A stretch of DNA of 64,000 nt from contig OW386293.2 in NCBI GenBank assembly GCA_936432065.2, forward strand, positions 63,696,265 through 63,760,264. The letters run 5' to 3'. The notes beneath the pieces are model-generated. The model had not been told where the DNA came from, ran no database searches, and saw only the letters and a list, made by a program, of their open reading frames with translations. Every line of letters starts with the position of its first letter. The first letter of the stretch is position 1. A program made the position numbers and the translations under genes. Shown here one piece after another: positions 10,983-21,579 of the stretch. This DNA is from Rutpela maculata. Lineage: Eukaryota; Arthropoda; Insecta; Coleoptera; Cerambycidae.

Positions 10983-11215
10983 GATTGACGCTTACACGAT
11001 GTCGTTAGCGTGATGCGTGAAAAATAAATCAGCTATCATACTTTAACGTAGGTGTGAAAATTTGTATGTACCTTTTGTACCTGTTTTCTGCAAAAGCGCC
11101 CCGCTTTCAAGCTAGCAAATACGCATACGTTCTTAACTATATATTACACTATTCGTTGTCAAAATATTAGCTTTGCTAAAATGACGTAGGTCTGGCAGCT
11201 CTGGGATCTCACTAT

Positions 11216-11777
11216 TAGTTTCAATGGTTATTCTCATTTGAGTAATTCCTGAAAAGGAATGACATTAATTTTCTGCCAAATGCAAGTATTCGCATAATAT
11301 CCAAACGTTTACTTGATGAATTTCCTATTAAATTAAAAAAAACGAAATTTAATCTATATGACAAACTTTCTAAATTGAAATATCTAGTTACTGTACTATT
11401 ATAAGCATAGGTTTAATACCATTGATCTACTAAATTCTAAAACCAGCTTCGGCCAATTTTTTCTTCAGAACCCTTTAAGGTATTATCAAACAAATATAAT
11501 CAAATGAGACCTCACTGTAGTGTATCTAAAAATTCTATGAATATAGTGGCATTCTCAAAACAGATAAAAAACGAAGTAAATAAACAATGTGAATTTTAAT
11601 ATTTCTAATAATGCTAGATTCAGATACACTTAACAAACAAAAGAGAAAGCAGGTAGTTTTCTAGCAATACGCGGAAATATGAAAGAGAGAAATGTATTGT
11701 GTAAAAAGCTATTTGTAGTAGTTTTTGACAGGGTTTCGAGAACGTTTTGCCTGAATACCTACATGAACTTAAATTTA
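11216..11777. other. AT-rich spacer, no gene seen
   Basis: No motif, splice pattern or long repeat stands out. A 61-codon frame at 11679-11864 runs into the next HPE copy and is not credible as a gene. Confidence 0.5.
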
Positions 11778-12440
11778 AAAAACCGCTGCCCAAGGAATCA
11801 CTACTTCCACATCCAAGTCTCTTACAACAAAATCCTATATTTGCACTCCACTATGTGGAAATAATTGTTTATGGAACTTTAATGGTATAATATTTGAAAT
11901 CATGTACCCCAAAAACCCCATAAAATTATATGCCACATCTGTAATAGAAGTGGGGGTGAAAGAAGTGAAAAAAATTCTTGATGACTTTGGCTCTTGTACA
12001 CACACTAAATCACACTATTTTTTCACCACCTTTAATAATAGGGTGGGGGTGGTAATATATCCATCCGGCTAATGCCTTTTTTTTGAGGCCTTAGCTCCTC
12101 TTATATTTACTAAATACCAATTTCATGGACTCTTACTTGCTTGATTTACCTATTTACCCCCATTTACCCCAATTTACCTTTCAGCTCTGTAACGGAATAA
12201 GATAAAAATATAATCTAGTTCCAGATCTCGTTAAAAAACATACGTGTGCCATATTTTAAGTGAATATTTTAAACGGTTCCAGAGTAATCGTGGGCACCAA
12301 AATGATATAAGACTAACAGACAGACTGACGCAACAGACAAATTCATTTTGCTCAGACTTAAAATATTGACGTTTCTTGATATTCTAAGCCTATTTAAACA
12401 AAATTTCCAACATTTTTTTTGCGTTAATATATTTCAACTG
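11778..12440 (+). repeat. HPE dispersed repeat, copy A
   Basis: It begins AACCGCTGCCCAAGGAATCA and CTACTTCCACATCCA. It passes through TAATATTTGAAAT, CCCCAAAAACCC, the G-rich GGGGGTGG segments, TTACCTGCTTGATTTACC, GATGAAAATATAATCTAGTT and GGTTCCAGAGTAA, and fades near 12440. This copy is more diverged than copies B-E; its CAGA-type repeat is only a few units and the 3' hairpin is degraded. Confidence 0.75.
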
Positions 12441-12519
12441 AATATCGAACTAATACGCAGAAAATGGCAAGACAAAGATATAAAAAATCGTTGTGTGCCG
12501 TAAACTACACGATAGAAGT

Positions 12520-13430
12520 AAAGCCTCTACTACTTTCTGTGAGGAAACCTACTACGCATCCATACTACTCAAGGTAACCCACTGTGCATCCAATTTACTC
12601 GAGTAAAGCCACTGCGTATTCATATTTCTTGAAGTAACCCACTCGCATTCATTTTACTCGAGGAAACCCACTGCGCATCCATATCACTTGAGGTAACTTA
12701 CTGCGCATCTATAGCAATCGAGAAAAGCCACTGCGCATCCATACTACTCGTGGTAACCTACTGCGCATCCATCGTACTCAAGGAAAGCCACTGCGCATCC
12801 ATACTACTTAAAGTAACACACTGCGCATCCATAAAACTTGAGGTAACCTACTGCGATCTATAATACTCGAAAAAAGTCACTGCGCATCCAAAATATTCGA
12901 GGAAATCCACTGCGTATCCATAATACTCGGAGAAACCTACTGTGCATCCTTAGTACTCGAGAAAAGCCACTACGCATCCATACTACTCGTGGTAACCTAC
13001 TGCGCATCCATTGTACTCGAGGAAAGCCACTGCGCATCCATACTACTTAAAGTAACCCACTCCGCATCCATACTACTTGAGGTAACCTACTGCGATCTAT
13101 AATACTCGAAAAAAGTCACTGCGCATCCAAAATATTCGAGGAAAGCCACTGCGCATCCATAATACTCGGGGAAACCTACTGCGCATCCATACTACTCGTG
13201 GTAACCTACTGCGCATCCATTGTACTCGAGGAAAGCCACTGCGCATCCGTACTACTTAAAGTAACCCACTGCGCATCCATACTACTCGAGGTAACTTTAA
13301 CAACATAATATTTGAAATCGTCTACCCCAAAAACCTATAAAACTGCGCATCCATAATACTCGGGGGAAACCTACTGCGCATCCATAGTAGTCGAGGAAAG
13401 CCACTGCGTATCCATACTACTCGAGGTAAC
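12520..13430 (+). repeat. 30-bp minisatellite with higher-order repeat structure
   Basis: About 28 units of a 30-bp motif (CTGCGCATCC, ATACTACTCG, AGGTAACCTA) run in tandem, with the GCGCATCC core kept and the spacer varying in type (GAGGAAAGCC, GTGGTAACCT, AAAGTAACCC). Unit types recur in the same order. ATACTACTCGTGG starts at 12741, 12980 and 13189, giving higher-order periods of about 239 bp (eight units) and then 209 bp (seven units). A 47-bp HPE fragment interrupts the array at 13296-13342. Confidence 0.9.
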
Positions 13431-14053
13431 TTTAACAACATAATATTTGAAATCGTCTACCCCAAAAACCTATAAAACGATATGCTACATCGGTAGTGGG
13501 GGTGGGGGGTGGTGGTAGAGGGTTGGTAGTGGGAGTGGATGAAGTAAAAAAATATTTTTAAGCTTTTGGTTCTTGTACACACACTAAATCACAATTTTTT
13601 TTTTCATCCCCTTTAATAAGGGGGTGAGGGTGGTAATGGGGGTGGCTAATGCCAAAAAATTTTTTGAGCCCTTAGCTTCTCTTTTGTATACTAAATACCA
13701 ATTTTATGGACTCTTACCTGCTTGATTTACCCATTTACCCCAATTTACCCCCAACCCTTCGACGGAACAAGATGAAAATATAATCTAGTGCCAGATCTCG
13801 TTAAAGTACATATGTGTACCAAATTTCAAGTCAATATCTTAAACGGTTCCAGAGTAAACGTGCGCACAAAAAAAAAAGTTACAGACAGACAGACAGACAG
13901 ACCGACAGACTGACAGACCGACAGACAGACAGAAATTTTTTTTCGCTCAAACTTAAAATCTCGACTTTTCATGACATTTTAAGCCTATTTGAACAATAAA
14001 AATTTTTAAAAATTTTTTTGTCGTTACTATACTTCCACTGGATGTGGAAGTAA
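13431..14053 (+). repeat. HPE dispersed repeat, copy B
   Basis: It enters directly from the minisatellite (TTTAACAACATAATATTTG) without the usual 5' end. It includes the G-rich block, GGTTCCAGAGTAAACG, a CAGACAGACCGA-type microsatellite of about 53 bp (13881-13933), and TCGCTCAAACTTAAAATCTC. It ends with CTTCCACTGGATGTGGAAG, which folds into a 7-bp stem, followed by TAA. An apparent 61-codon frame here is just the microsatellite. Confidence 0.85.
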
Positions 14054-14205
14054 TATACAAAAATTTTAATAGATATATGTGTTAATTTTAATACCTAGAT
14101 ATTTATAAAATTATAATTGAGGAGCAACAGAACAAACCGTGATAAATCTACCTAACCTGACGTTTTCGAATAAAATGCGCTTTTGTCCTACAGGATGAGC
14201 CATAC

Positions 14206-14910
14206 AAAAACCGCTGCCCAAGGAATCACTACTTCCACATCCAGATTTTCTATCCAAGTCACTCACAACGAAAAAATTTTATATGTGAAAATAATTGTTT
14301 ATGGAACTTTAATAATATAATATTTGAAATCCTCTACCCCAAAAACCCATAAAACGATACCTCACATGGGTAGTGGGGTGGGGGTGGTAGTGGGGGTGGA
14401 TAAAGTAAAAAAATATTTTGAGGTTTCTGGTTCTTGTACACACACTAAATCACAATTTTTTTTTATTCCCTTTAATAATGGGTGGGGGTGGTAACGGGGG
14501 TGGCTAATGCCAATTTTTTTTTTGAGACTTCTCTTGTATATACTAAATACCAATTTTATGAACTCTTACCTGCTTGATTTACCTATTTACCCCAAATTTA
14601 CCTCATTTTATCTCCCAACCCTTCGACGGATTGAAATGAAAATATAATCTAGTTCTAGATCTCGTTAAAGTACATATGTGTACTAAATTTCAAGTCAATA
14701 TCTCAAACGGGTCCAGAGTAAATGTGCGCACAAAAGAAAAGTTACAGACCGACAGACATACCGACAGACAGACCGACAGACAGACAGATTTTTTTTTTTT
14801 CGCTCAAACTTAAAATCTCGACGTTTCATGATATTTTAAGCCTATTTGAACAATAAACATTTTTAAAAAAAATTTTGTCGTTACTATACTTCCACTGGAT
14901 GTGGAAGTAA
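14206..14910 (+). repeat. HPE dispersed repeat, copy C (most complete plus-strand copy)
   Basis: Both ends are present: AACCGCTGCCCAAGGAATCA and CTACTTCCACATCCAG at the left, CTTCCACTGGATGTGGAAG and TAA at the right. The shared CTTCCACATCCAG / CTGGATGTGGAAG gives an imperfect terminal inverted repeat. The microsatellite is about 44 bp (14745-14788). No coding capacity is seen, so it is non-autonomous. The class is uncertain: terminal inverted repeats suggest a DNA transposon, while the terminal hairpin recalls other classes. Confidence 0.85.
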
Positions 14911-15600
14911 AAGGATAGGACTTGTTCAAGTTGTTCAATCCAAGTCAATTTAATAGGAGGTTCATCGTTTCTTCTATGAGGATTCTCGATAGCGTCCGTT
15001 ATCAACATTTTTGAGCCATGTTGGTATGCCAATACTTTTTTTTAAAACGTTGTCCGTTATAATTCGACATGTTTCTTAAACCTAACCTAAAAGTAATACC
15101 TATACATTCGCGTTCAAGACGTGTCAACTGTCCAAGACCACTAAGAATATAAATATTGCAAAATTTTCAATTTCACTTTTCACCACTTTTACGTAAAAAC
15201 ACTTTTTATATTACACAGCCAGCACATAAAGACAATGCAGTCCAGTAATGCAGATTGCAGCAACAACGTGCAAGAATAAGCAAAATGTAAAATGAAGGCC
15301 GGAAGACGGATCTGACGTCACATAATTGTCAGCGGCACAAGCGCACTAATGAAATTGTTGGCGACTGCAGCGCGCTTTGCAAAGAACCGTTGAACTTGAA
15401 GTGAAATGACAATATCAGAAATATTTTAAAAATATTTTCTGAATTATGCATAAAATGTTAAGCTAAATATTTGTTTAAATATTTGTATTACGTTTTATAA
15501 ATATTTTAAAATATTTTGAAAATATTTTTACGAAAATGGATATACAATATTTTTACTGAATATTTTAAAATATTTTTACATCTATCAAAATATTTCTTCA
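14911..15600. other. AT-rich spacer, no gene
   Basis: It includes a stretch (15420-15600) made of repeated AAATATTTT-type palindromic words. I see no coding signal. Confidence 0.5.
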
Positions 15601-15821
15601 CAGTGGCGGCGCTAGGGAGGTGCTGGGGTGGGCGGGAGCCCACCCTGCAAATCCAAGCGCCGGTCGCTGCCCACCCTGCACCGTGACGCATCACGCCACA
15701 TCTCTACGCTGCCGATCGGGCGGAATGTATAATGTATATGTACGCTGTACCGCCCGCCCCCCAAATTATTTTCTTTTGCCGGCATCTGCCCACCCATTTC
15801 AAAAAGCTAGCGGCGCCACTG
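15601..15821. mobile_element. hAT-like MITE with perfect 8-bp target duplication
   Basis: A 221-bp GC-rich island in AT-rich DNA is bounded by CAGTGGCGGCGCTAG and its near-perfect inverse (CTAGCGGCGCCACTG, 14 of 15). TTTCTTCA immediately precedes (15593-15600) and follows (15822-15829) it. The 8-bp duplication and CAG terminus fit the hAT superfamily. Short frames on both strands here are by-products of its GC content. Confidence 0.9.
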
Positions 15822-15877
15822 TTTCTTCAATATTGAAAATCATTTCAAATTATTTTAAAAATGTTATATCCTGTATG

Positions 15878-16327
15878 GGTACTTATTAATACTTTTCTAA
15901 GAGCACGAGGAGGATCTACGTGAATGATGATAACAATTCTATGAATTTCTATGATACTCTGTGACACAGCAACATTCTATCGTATAAACAATGAATCCCT
16001 CATTGAATGTCTATGGTCATTAATACGAACGCACGAGAAAGTCTTTTAATAAGGAATTTTTACATTTGAAATTTATAGTTTTCAATACGAAAATATAATA
16101 TAAAATTTAGAAGATTATCTTCTAATCTTCGTATTAAGAATGAATCTCTCACAGAATGTCTGTGGTTATTAATACGTTCGCATTAATAACCATAGACATT
16201 GAATGAGGGATTCATTCTTAATACGATAGAATATTGCGGTGTCATTGAATATCATAGAAATTCATAAAATTATTATCATCATTCACATAGATCCTCCCGT
16301 GCTCTTAGAAAAGTATTAATAAGTACC
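15878..16327. repeat. Foldback MITE, arms about 155 bp
   Basis: 15878-16033 (GTACTTATTAATACTTTTCT, AGCACG, GGATCTACGTGAATGATGAT, CATTGAATGTCTATGG) returns inverted at 16174-16327. The interior contains a third, shorter copy of the inner motif (16125-16170: TCTCTCACAGAATGTCTGTGG), forming a nested hairpin with the right arm. No coding capacity. Confidence 0.85.
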
Positions 16328-16384
16328 TATTAATTCTGAATTACTTTGAATAATTTTCTATACGAGTTTTTTGGCAGGGAATGG

Positions 16385-16765
16385 AAATGCATTCGACACT
16401 AATGATATATTTCGCATTAATGCGTTATTACTTTGCGGAGTATCTTTCTCATACATACTAGCTAATATTAAAGCTATAGAATAGACACATGGATTTTTGT
16501 CAACGTAAATTACTCATAGAGGCCTATTAAGTTTACTCTAATCTATTCGCCTAGAGGCGAGATAATATGATATTATTTCACATTCATTGAACAAATTTAA
16601 CCCTGTGTTATTAATGTTCTAATAGGAGTATTTACATTAGGCATTATTGGTAATATTCCGCATTAATGCGTTGTTACTTAGATGTGTACCTCTCTCATAC
16701 ATACTCGTAAATATTAAAGTTATAGAATGGAAACTATTTCTATCAATGTAAATTACTCGCAGATC
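16385..16765 (+). repeat. Direct repeat of about 135 bp, spacing about 244 bp
   Basis: 16385-16520 and 16630-16765 share CGCATTAATGCGTT, TTACTT, TCTCATACATACT, AATATTAAAG.TATAGAAT and GTAAATTACTCGCAGA or GTAAATTACTCATAGA. Between them is a short palindrome CGCCTAGAGGCG (about 16549). Confidence 0.65.
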
Positions 16766-16889
16766 GCAGAGTTATTTTTTGTTCAGAATATTGTCCAACT
16801 TTGAACTGATTTCACAACAAAATAATTATTTATTTAATAAGGCAAATTTTAATTTGTACCTACCTACCATTTTTCTAACAAATAATCAT

Positions 16890-17400
16890 CAATAAAACCT
16901 ATAAGTAAACCATGAGAACAAAAGTTATTGCAAGTGTCAATTTATTTAATTTAATTTATTTATTTATCTTATTTTTAGTTTTTGCTTTATTAAATAAATT
17001 ATTATTTAGTTGTAGAATCAATTTAAACTATTACAATACATAATTCTGAAGAAGAAAAATGAAAAATATTATATTTTTTTTATTTGAGAATCCGTTTTAC
17101 AGATAAAAATTATTTTTAGTTGAAAAAATGTTGTTTTCACGGCCCCTATCTCAAACACCTTTGAACCCACTACGATGTAATCTTGCACAAAGGGGTTTCT
17201 AAAGGTGCTGATGAAGAATATTATACTAGCTTTTTTTCTAAAAAAATCGCTAATACTTTTTCTTTGAAAATCGACTCACTTTTTCCATCCTAAAATCGGA
17301 CGCCTCTGACTAAAATCAAATATGGTTACGTATACAAACTCATTATATTATATTCATGACCAAAATTTTAAAATACTCGAATATCAGATGAGCGATATAT
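16890..17400 (+). repeat. Diverged relative of part of the 3.2-kb inverted-repeat arms
   Basis: Ordered matches to 23565-24330 include CATGAGAACAAAAGTTATTG / CATGAAAACAAAAGTTACTG, TTACAGATAAAA, CACCTTTGAACCCACTA and TGTAATCTT. The 3.2-kb arm is therefore not unique; it shares a dispersed repeat of at least 500 bp with this place. Confidence 0.6.
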
Positions 17401-17515
17401 GAGGGTGGCTCCATGAAAAGTGGGACACACTGTATATGATGGTATATATTATTTTATTAATTATTGCCCAACACGAATTTGACGCGCGTTAACTCCAACA
17501 GTAACGCCTAACACC

Positions 17516-18343
17516 TAGACATGGGCGGTCCAGTTCTTTTAGTGGACCCGTTCAGCAGGATTCGTTCCATCGGATCCACTTCAAAATATTTGCCCAATTT
17601 ATAGGGGGTGGATGCCACCCCCTCCCAAGGGATGGCACTTAAAAAATATATATATATATATTTATTGGAGCTGAAATAGAATCAAATTTTAGGAAGAAGA
17701 GGTTCTATGCAATTTTTCACATAAATTGATAGTTTCTAAGTTATAACGACTTCAAAATTGCGATTTTAGCTTAAAGAAAAGCTACTTCCAAACGGCTTTC
17801 GTCAAGTATCTCGAAAAGTATTACTTTATCGAAAAAATGTTACAGACCAATTACAGAAAGTACAAACTGGTTATTAATTATATTTTTTGTTTATTGATGT
17901 AGGATTAATAATTTCGGAGATATTTAAGTTTACATTTGGCATCCAAGTGTTTTGAAATTACCTTTAAAGTTTAAAATGCATTTTTTTTTAAAGCAAGTAC
18001 TTTAAATGAGCAAAAAAATTTGAGCATCTACCTACGTAATGCTACATCTTAACGAAAAACTGTATTTGAGATAATTTTTTTTAAATTACTGGGCTAATTA
18101 GCAATTTACATCAATAAACAAAAAAATATAATTAATTCCCAGTTTGTACTTTCTGTAATTGGTCTGTAACATTTTTTCGATAAAGTAATACTTTTCGAGA
18201 TACTTGACGAAAGCTGTTTGGAAATATCTTTCTTTTAAGCTAAAATCGCAATTTTGAAGTCATTATAACTTAAAAACTATCAATTTATGTGAAAAATTGC
18301 ATAGAACCTTTTCTTCTTAAAATTTGATTCTACTTCAGCTCCA

Positions 18344-18378
<35 letters not shown>

Positions 18379-18879
18379 AGGGCCACCCCCTGAGAGGGGG
18401 TGGCTATAGATTAGCAAACCCCCGCACAATATGGAAACTTTTCTGTGAAGCATTTACTATTATACTGCCAAAAATGAACGAAATCCGTTCAATATGACAT
18501 TATTCCGAAGTTTTGCATATTTTTTTCCTCTAGGTATTATTATACTACCTCATTTTCTTGATAAGTCATATTGTAATAAAATACTTTTTCATTAATACGA
18601 ATTAGTTTGGATAAACAGTAAATGAAACCTTTAAATCACGAAGCAGGTATACTTCCTAAGTATTATGTATGCACGTACGGTATTTATTATTTATGACGCG
18701 ATTAGATGACAGTCAACTCTAACTTCAAATTTATCCAAGCACTCAGATCGTAGCAGATCAACACGGACCCGTGGACCGAAGACCCGATCCGATCGACATC
18801 GTGGATTTGGTCGGACCCGTTCCACCTCCGGATTCATTTACTTGGAACGGGTCCGCCCGGACCGGACCGCCCATCTCTA
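17516..18879. mobile_element. hAT-like non-autonomous element carrying a long foldback
   Basis: The ends TAGACATGGGCGGTCC (17516) and GGACCGCCCATCTCTA (ending 18879) are inverted repeats, 15 of 16. Similarity continues inward through GTGGACCCGTTC / GAACGGGTCCGC. The TAGAGATGGGC-type end is common on insect hAT-like elements. I did not find an 8-bp target duplication, so insertion history is unclear. The interior holds the 17606-18402 foldback and no transposase. Confidence 0.55.
17606..18402. repeat. Long foldback, arms about 295 bp
   Basis: 17606-17900 (GCCACCCCCT, TATATATATATATTTATTGG, AGCTGAAATAGAATCAAATT, GTCAAGTATCTCGAAAAGTA, CAGAAAGTACAAACTGG) returns as reverse complement at 18109-18402, around a 208-bp spacer. 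The right arm's TA run is longer than the left's. It is non-coding. Confidence 0.9.
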
Positions 18880-18918
18880 TTTGTCTGTTGCCGGCCGGCA
18901 CGTTACGCCGTTTTCTAT

Positions 18919-19128
18919 TAGAGATGGGCGATTCGACTCTTTTTAAGGATTCGTACCAAATTAATCCTTATCAAGAAAAGATTCGTATCGAGAGATTCGT
19001 ACGATTCGTACCACTTCATATCACCGATTCCATGATACTAAACAGTATCATGTACTGATTCGTACCATTCGTACTATTCGTACTACTCGTACTATTCGTA
19101 CTATTCGTACTATTTGTAGTATTCGTGC
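18919..19128 (+). repeat. hAT-like end followed by a 9-bp ATTCGTACT tandem repeat
   Basis: TAGAGATGGGCGATTCG at 18919 resembles the terminus of the preceding element. Words of the ATTCGTACC / ATTCGTACT type accumulate after it and become a regular 9-bp tandem from about 19047 to 19128. A 95-codon frame across 18771-19058 is produced by this low-complexity sequence. Confidence 0.6.
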
Positions 19129-19269
19129 CCACACTCCCACTCCACAGTGTTCAGCATAGATTATAGAATATTATATGTGGTGTTAGTTAGGGCTAGAGTA
19201 TTATAATGTTATATTAACCGGACAGTTTATACATTAGGACTTCGAGCACCTTCTATTACATTAATAATT

Positions 19270-19560
19270 TCTTCGTCGTCATTAGACAGTAAATAGATAG
19301 ATAGATAGCGTTTATTTAACCGCATTATATACATATTTGTACATTTGTAGCAAGTCAACTAACCAAAAAACAATAACAAAAAAGGAATAAAGGGTAATAT
19401 ATGACAGATTTTGTAATCAGTACGTTGTATAAAACGAATGCTATCTTGCAGTACATTGATAATAATCATATAGTAATAATCAAATATTTCGAATATATCC
19501 ATCATATTACATATTACATATATAAAAACAGGGACTTTTTTCAACTATGATGTTATGAGT
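19270..19560 (-). repeat. Possible LINE 3' end with a CTAT tail
   Basis: On the minus strand the sequence runs ATAAACGCTATCTATCTATC and stops. A short tandem tail after AATAAA-like sequence is typical for several insect LINE families. Nothing upstream is recognisably coding, so this is tentative. Confidence 0.35.
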
Positions 19561-20017
19561 ATTTTAAAATCTGAAATCTCCAGGTGAGACGGTCCCCATC
19601 CACCGTTTGAAGTTTAACCTTATACAACGGGCCCTAAGAGTATCGCATCGCAATACCGCACGGAAAAAACACTACTGTATTCTGAATCATATACCCGTTC
19701 AGCCAATGGTACACTCTGTTCAGTATTCCTCGGATATAGTTATAATTACTGTAAATACAGACTTATTATTGGTCATCAAGATGCTTATCTTATTACCTTA
19801 AATATAAATTTCTTTTGGAAACCAAACAATGATTCAATGACAAGGGCTCTTTCATTGCAATAATACTCTGTTACTATTTCTGCACTATATTATTTTTCGT
19901 GGTACAAGATAACTTTTTATTTCAATAAGAAGGATACATTACCTCAAAAGCATATTGATATAGATTCAATTTTGAGATATAATTATTGGTAGATTATTGC
20001 TCTAATTGATTGTTAGT
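19561..20017. other. AT-rich spacer, no gene seen
   Basis: A 64-codon frame (19607-19801) has no recognisable motif. Nothing else stands out. Confidence 0.4.
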
Positions 20018-20576
20018 ATATAATTATTCATTAAATATATTGATAGTGTTGACTGAAAATATAAATTAAAATTTATTGTATTTTTGGTTATAGTTGGGAA
20101 TAATTCGAAATGGGTTTGGTATAAGTGATAATTTGCCTAAGACACCATATGTGTTGCACACAAAGTTACTATAATAAAAAAAAACGTATACGATATAAGT
20201 GACTTTTTTCTGTATTATTGCAATCATTTTATGAGCGGCACGTATGAAATAATACGCGAATTATCAAGATTCACGTGTTATTTAAAAACGTTAACTTAAC
20301 GATTTCATCACATTTCTCATGTTTTGATAATATACGTATTATTTCATATATGTCGCTCATAAAATTATTGCAATGATACCGGAAAAATGCGGCTTATCTC
20401 GTATACGTTTTTATTATTATAGTAACTTTGTGTGCAACACAAATGGAATCTTAGATGAATTATCAGCTCATACTAAACCCAATTTATATTATACCCAACT
20501 ATAACCAAAAATACAATAAATATTAATTGATATTGTCAGTCAATACTATCATATATAAAAATGAATGATTATATAA
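20018..20576. repeat. Foldback MITE, arms about 255 bp
   Basis: 20018-20272 and 20319-20576 are reverse complements (TTGTATTTTTGGTTATAGTTGG / CCAACTATAACCAAAAATAC; GCACACAAAGTTACTATAAT / ATTATAGTAACTTTGTGTGC; TTGCAATCATTTTATGAGCG and its inverse). The loop is about 46 bp. Non-coding. Confidence 0.85.
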
Positions 20577-21154
20577 GATTATCAATTATAAAAATTGTTT
20601 TCTACTGAACTTTAAATGGCAAAATATAATGATGATCTTGACTTGTTATTTGTGTATTTTTTGTACATATTTATGCGTGCGTCTAAGAAATGGTATACAG
20701 GATATCAAGAAATAAAATAAATTTTATATAACAAAAATATATTTTCTTTATAGTGAAACATTCTTGAAGAAACTGTTTAACAAATCAATAATAATGTTAC
20801 TGAATTCTATCAGAACAAATCTAAAAAGATTTTCTTTAGTAAAATACTGTTTAACAAATCAGTAAAAAATATTAGTAGGTATATCAGTCGAAACATAAAA
20901 AACTAACCAGTACACTTGTTTTCAGCTGGATACTATTGTTTCCCTAGAGTCATTCACCATTTAAACAACTTAAAACTTGTAGCACTGTAGTACATCGGGA
21001 TTCACAAGTTTTGATAACTGTTCTGTAAAGGAGGAAGTTTGATTATTGTATTTTTTTATTATACCAGTATGCATTATCCAACGAAATACTTATTTATTTA
21101 AAATTATATACAAAAATTTTAATACCTTTAGGTTGCAACAGATATTCTTGTAAC
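20577..21154. other. AT-rich spacer, no gene seen
   Basis: No coding or structural signal was recognised beyond short repeated words such as CTGTTTAACAAATCA (about 20771 and 20848). Confidence 0.4.
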
Positions 21155-21575
21155 AAATAATGTTCAATAAACAGGGCCCCGTATGGGGGGATCTATTGGG
21201 TACTGAGTTCAGGGCCCGGGCTGCCGACGGGCCCGTAGTGGGGGCCCGCCAGAGATTTTGGCAAATTTATTTTTATCAAATTTCTCCCTCCCGCTCATCA
21301 ATTATTAAGCACGGGGACCCGTTGGCCTTGGAAGGGCCCGCCAGAGATTTTGCAAACATTTTTTTTTTCAAATTTCTCCCCCCAGCTCATCAATTATTAA
21401 GCGCGGGGGGCCGTTAGCTTCCGAGAGGTCCGTAGCGAGGGCCCGCCAGAGATTTTGACTAAAATTTTTTTCCCGCTCATCAATTATTATTAGGCGCGTG
21501 GGCCCGCCAGTGAATTTAGTATCGGGGCCCATGATTTGATGCGGGGGGCCTGTCAGTAAAGATCAAGGTAAGTCA
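21155..21575 (+). repeat. GC-rich tandem repeat with about 60-105 bp units
   Basis: GCCCGCCAGAGATTTT recurs near 21244, 21336 and 21441, and as GCCCGCCAGTGAATTT near 21502. Each is followed by a T-rich stretch, the CTCATCAATTATTA motif and a GCGCGGGG block. The GC blocks contrast sharply with surrounding AT-rich DNA. The 85-codon frame over it is not credible. Confidence 0.7.
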
Positions 21576-21579
21576 TGAT

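Larger units (their letters stand above)
3842..11215. repeat. Palindromic host repeat split by two LINE insertions
   Basis: The segment 3842-4070 on the plus strand reappears as reverse complement at 10992-11215 (GATCCCAGAGC, CCAGACCTACGTCATTTTAG, CGTATGCGTATTTGCTAGC, CCTACGTTAAAGTATGATAG). The arms resume on the far side of each LINE: 8792-8840 on plus and 8941-9005 on minus share AATCTTAAGGTCCGAGGTT, CCCTGAGCGTTCTCAG and a T run. The centre is an unpaired stretch of about 100 bp (8841-8940). The ancestral structure was therefore a foldback of roughly 290-bp arms. Each arm later received a separate 5'-truncated LINE copy. Arm identity is about 85-90% by eye. Confidence 0.85.

Noticed and set aside
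14206..14910. HPE as a Helitron because of its 3' hairpin
   Set aside because: No CTRR end after the hairpin and no TC start; the ends are instead partly inverted repeats.
15506..15889. Pro/Gly/Arg-rich frames on both strands
   Set aside because: They arise from the GC-rich hAT MITE.
17516..18879. Firm hAT assignment
   Set aside because: Ends look right but no 8-bp target duplication was found, so it is reported with moderate confidence only.
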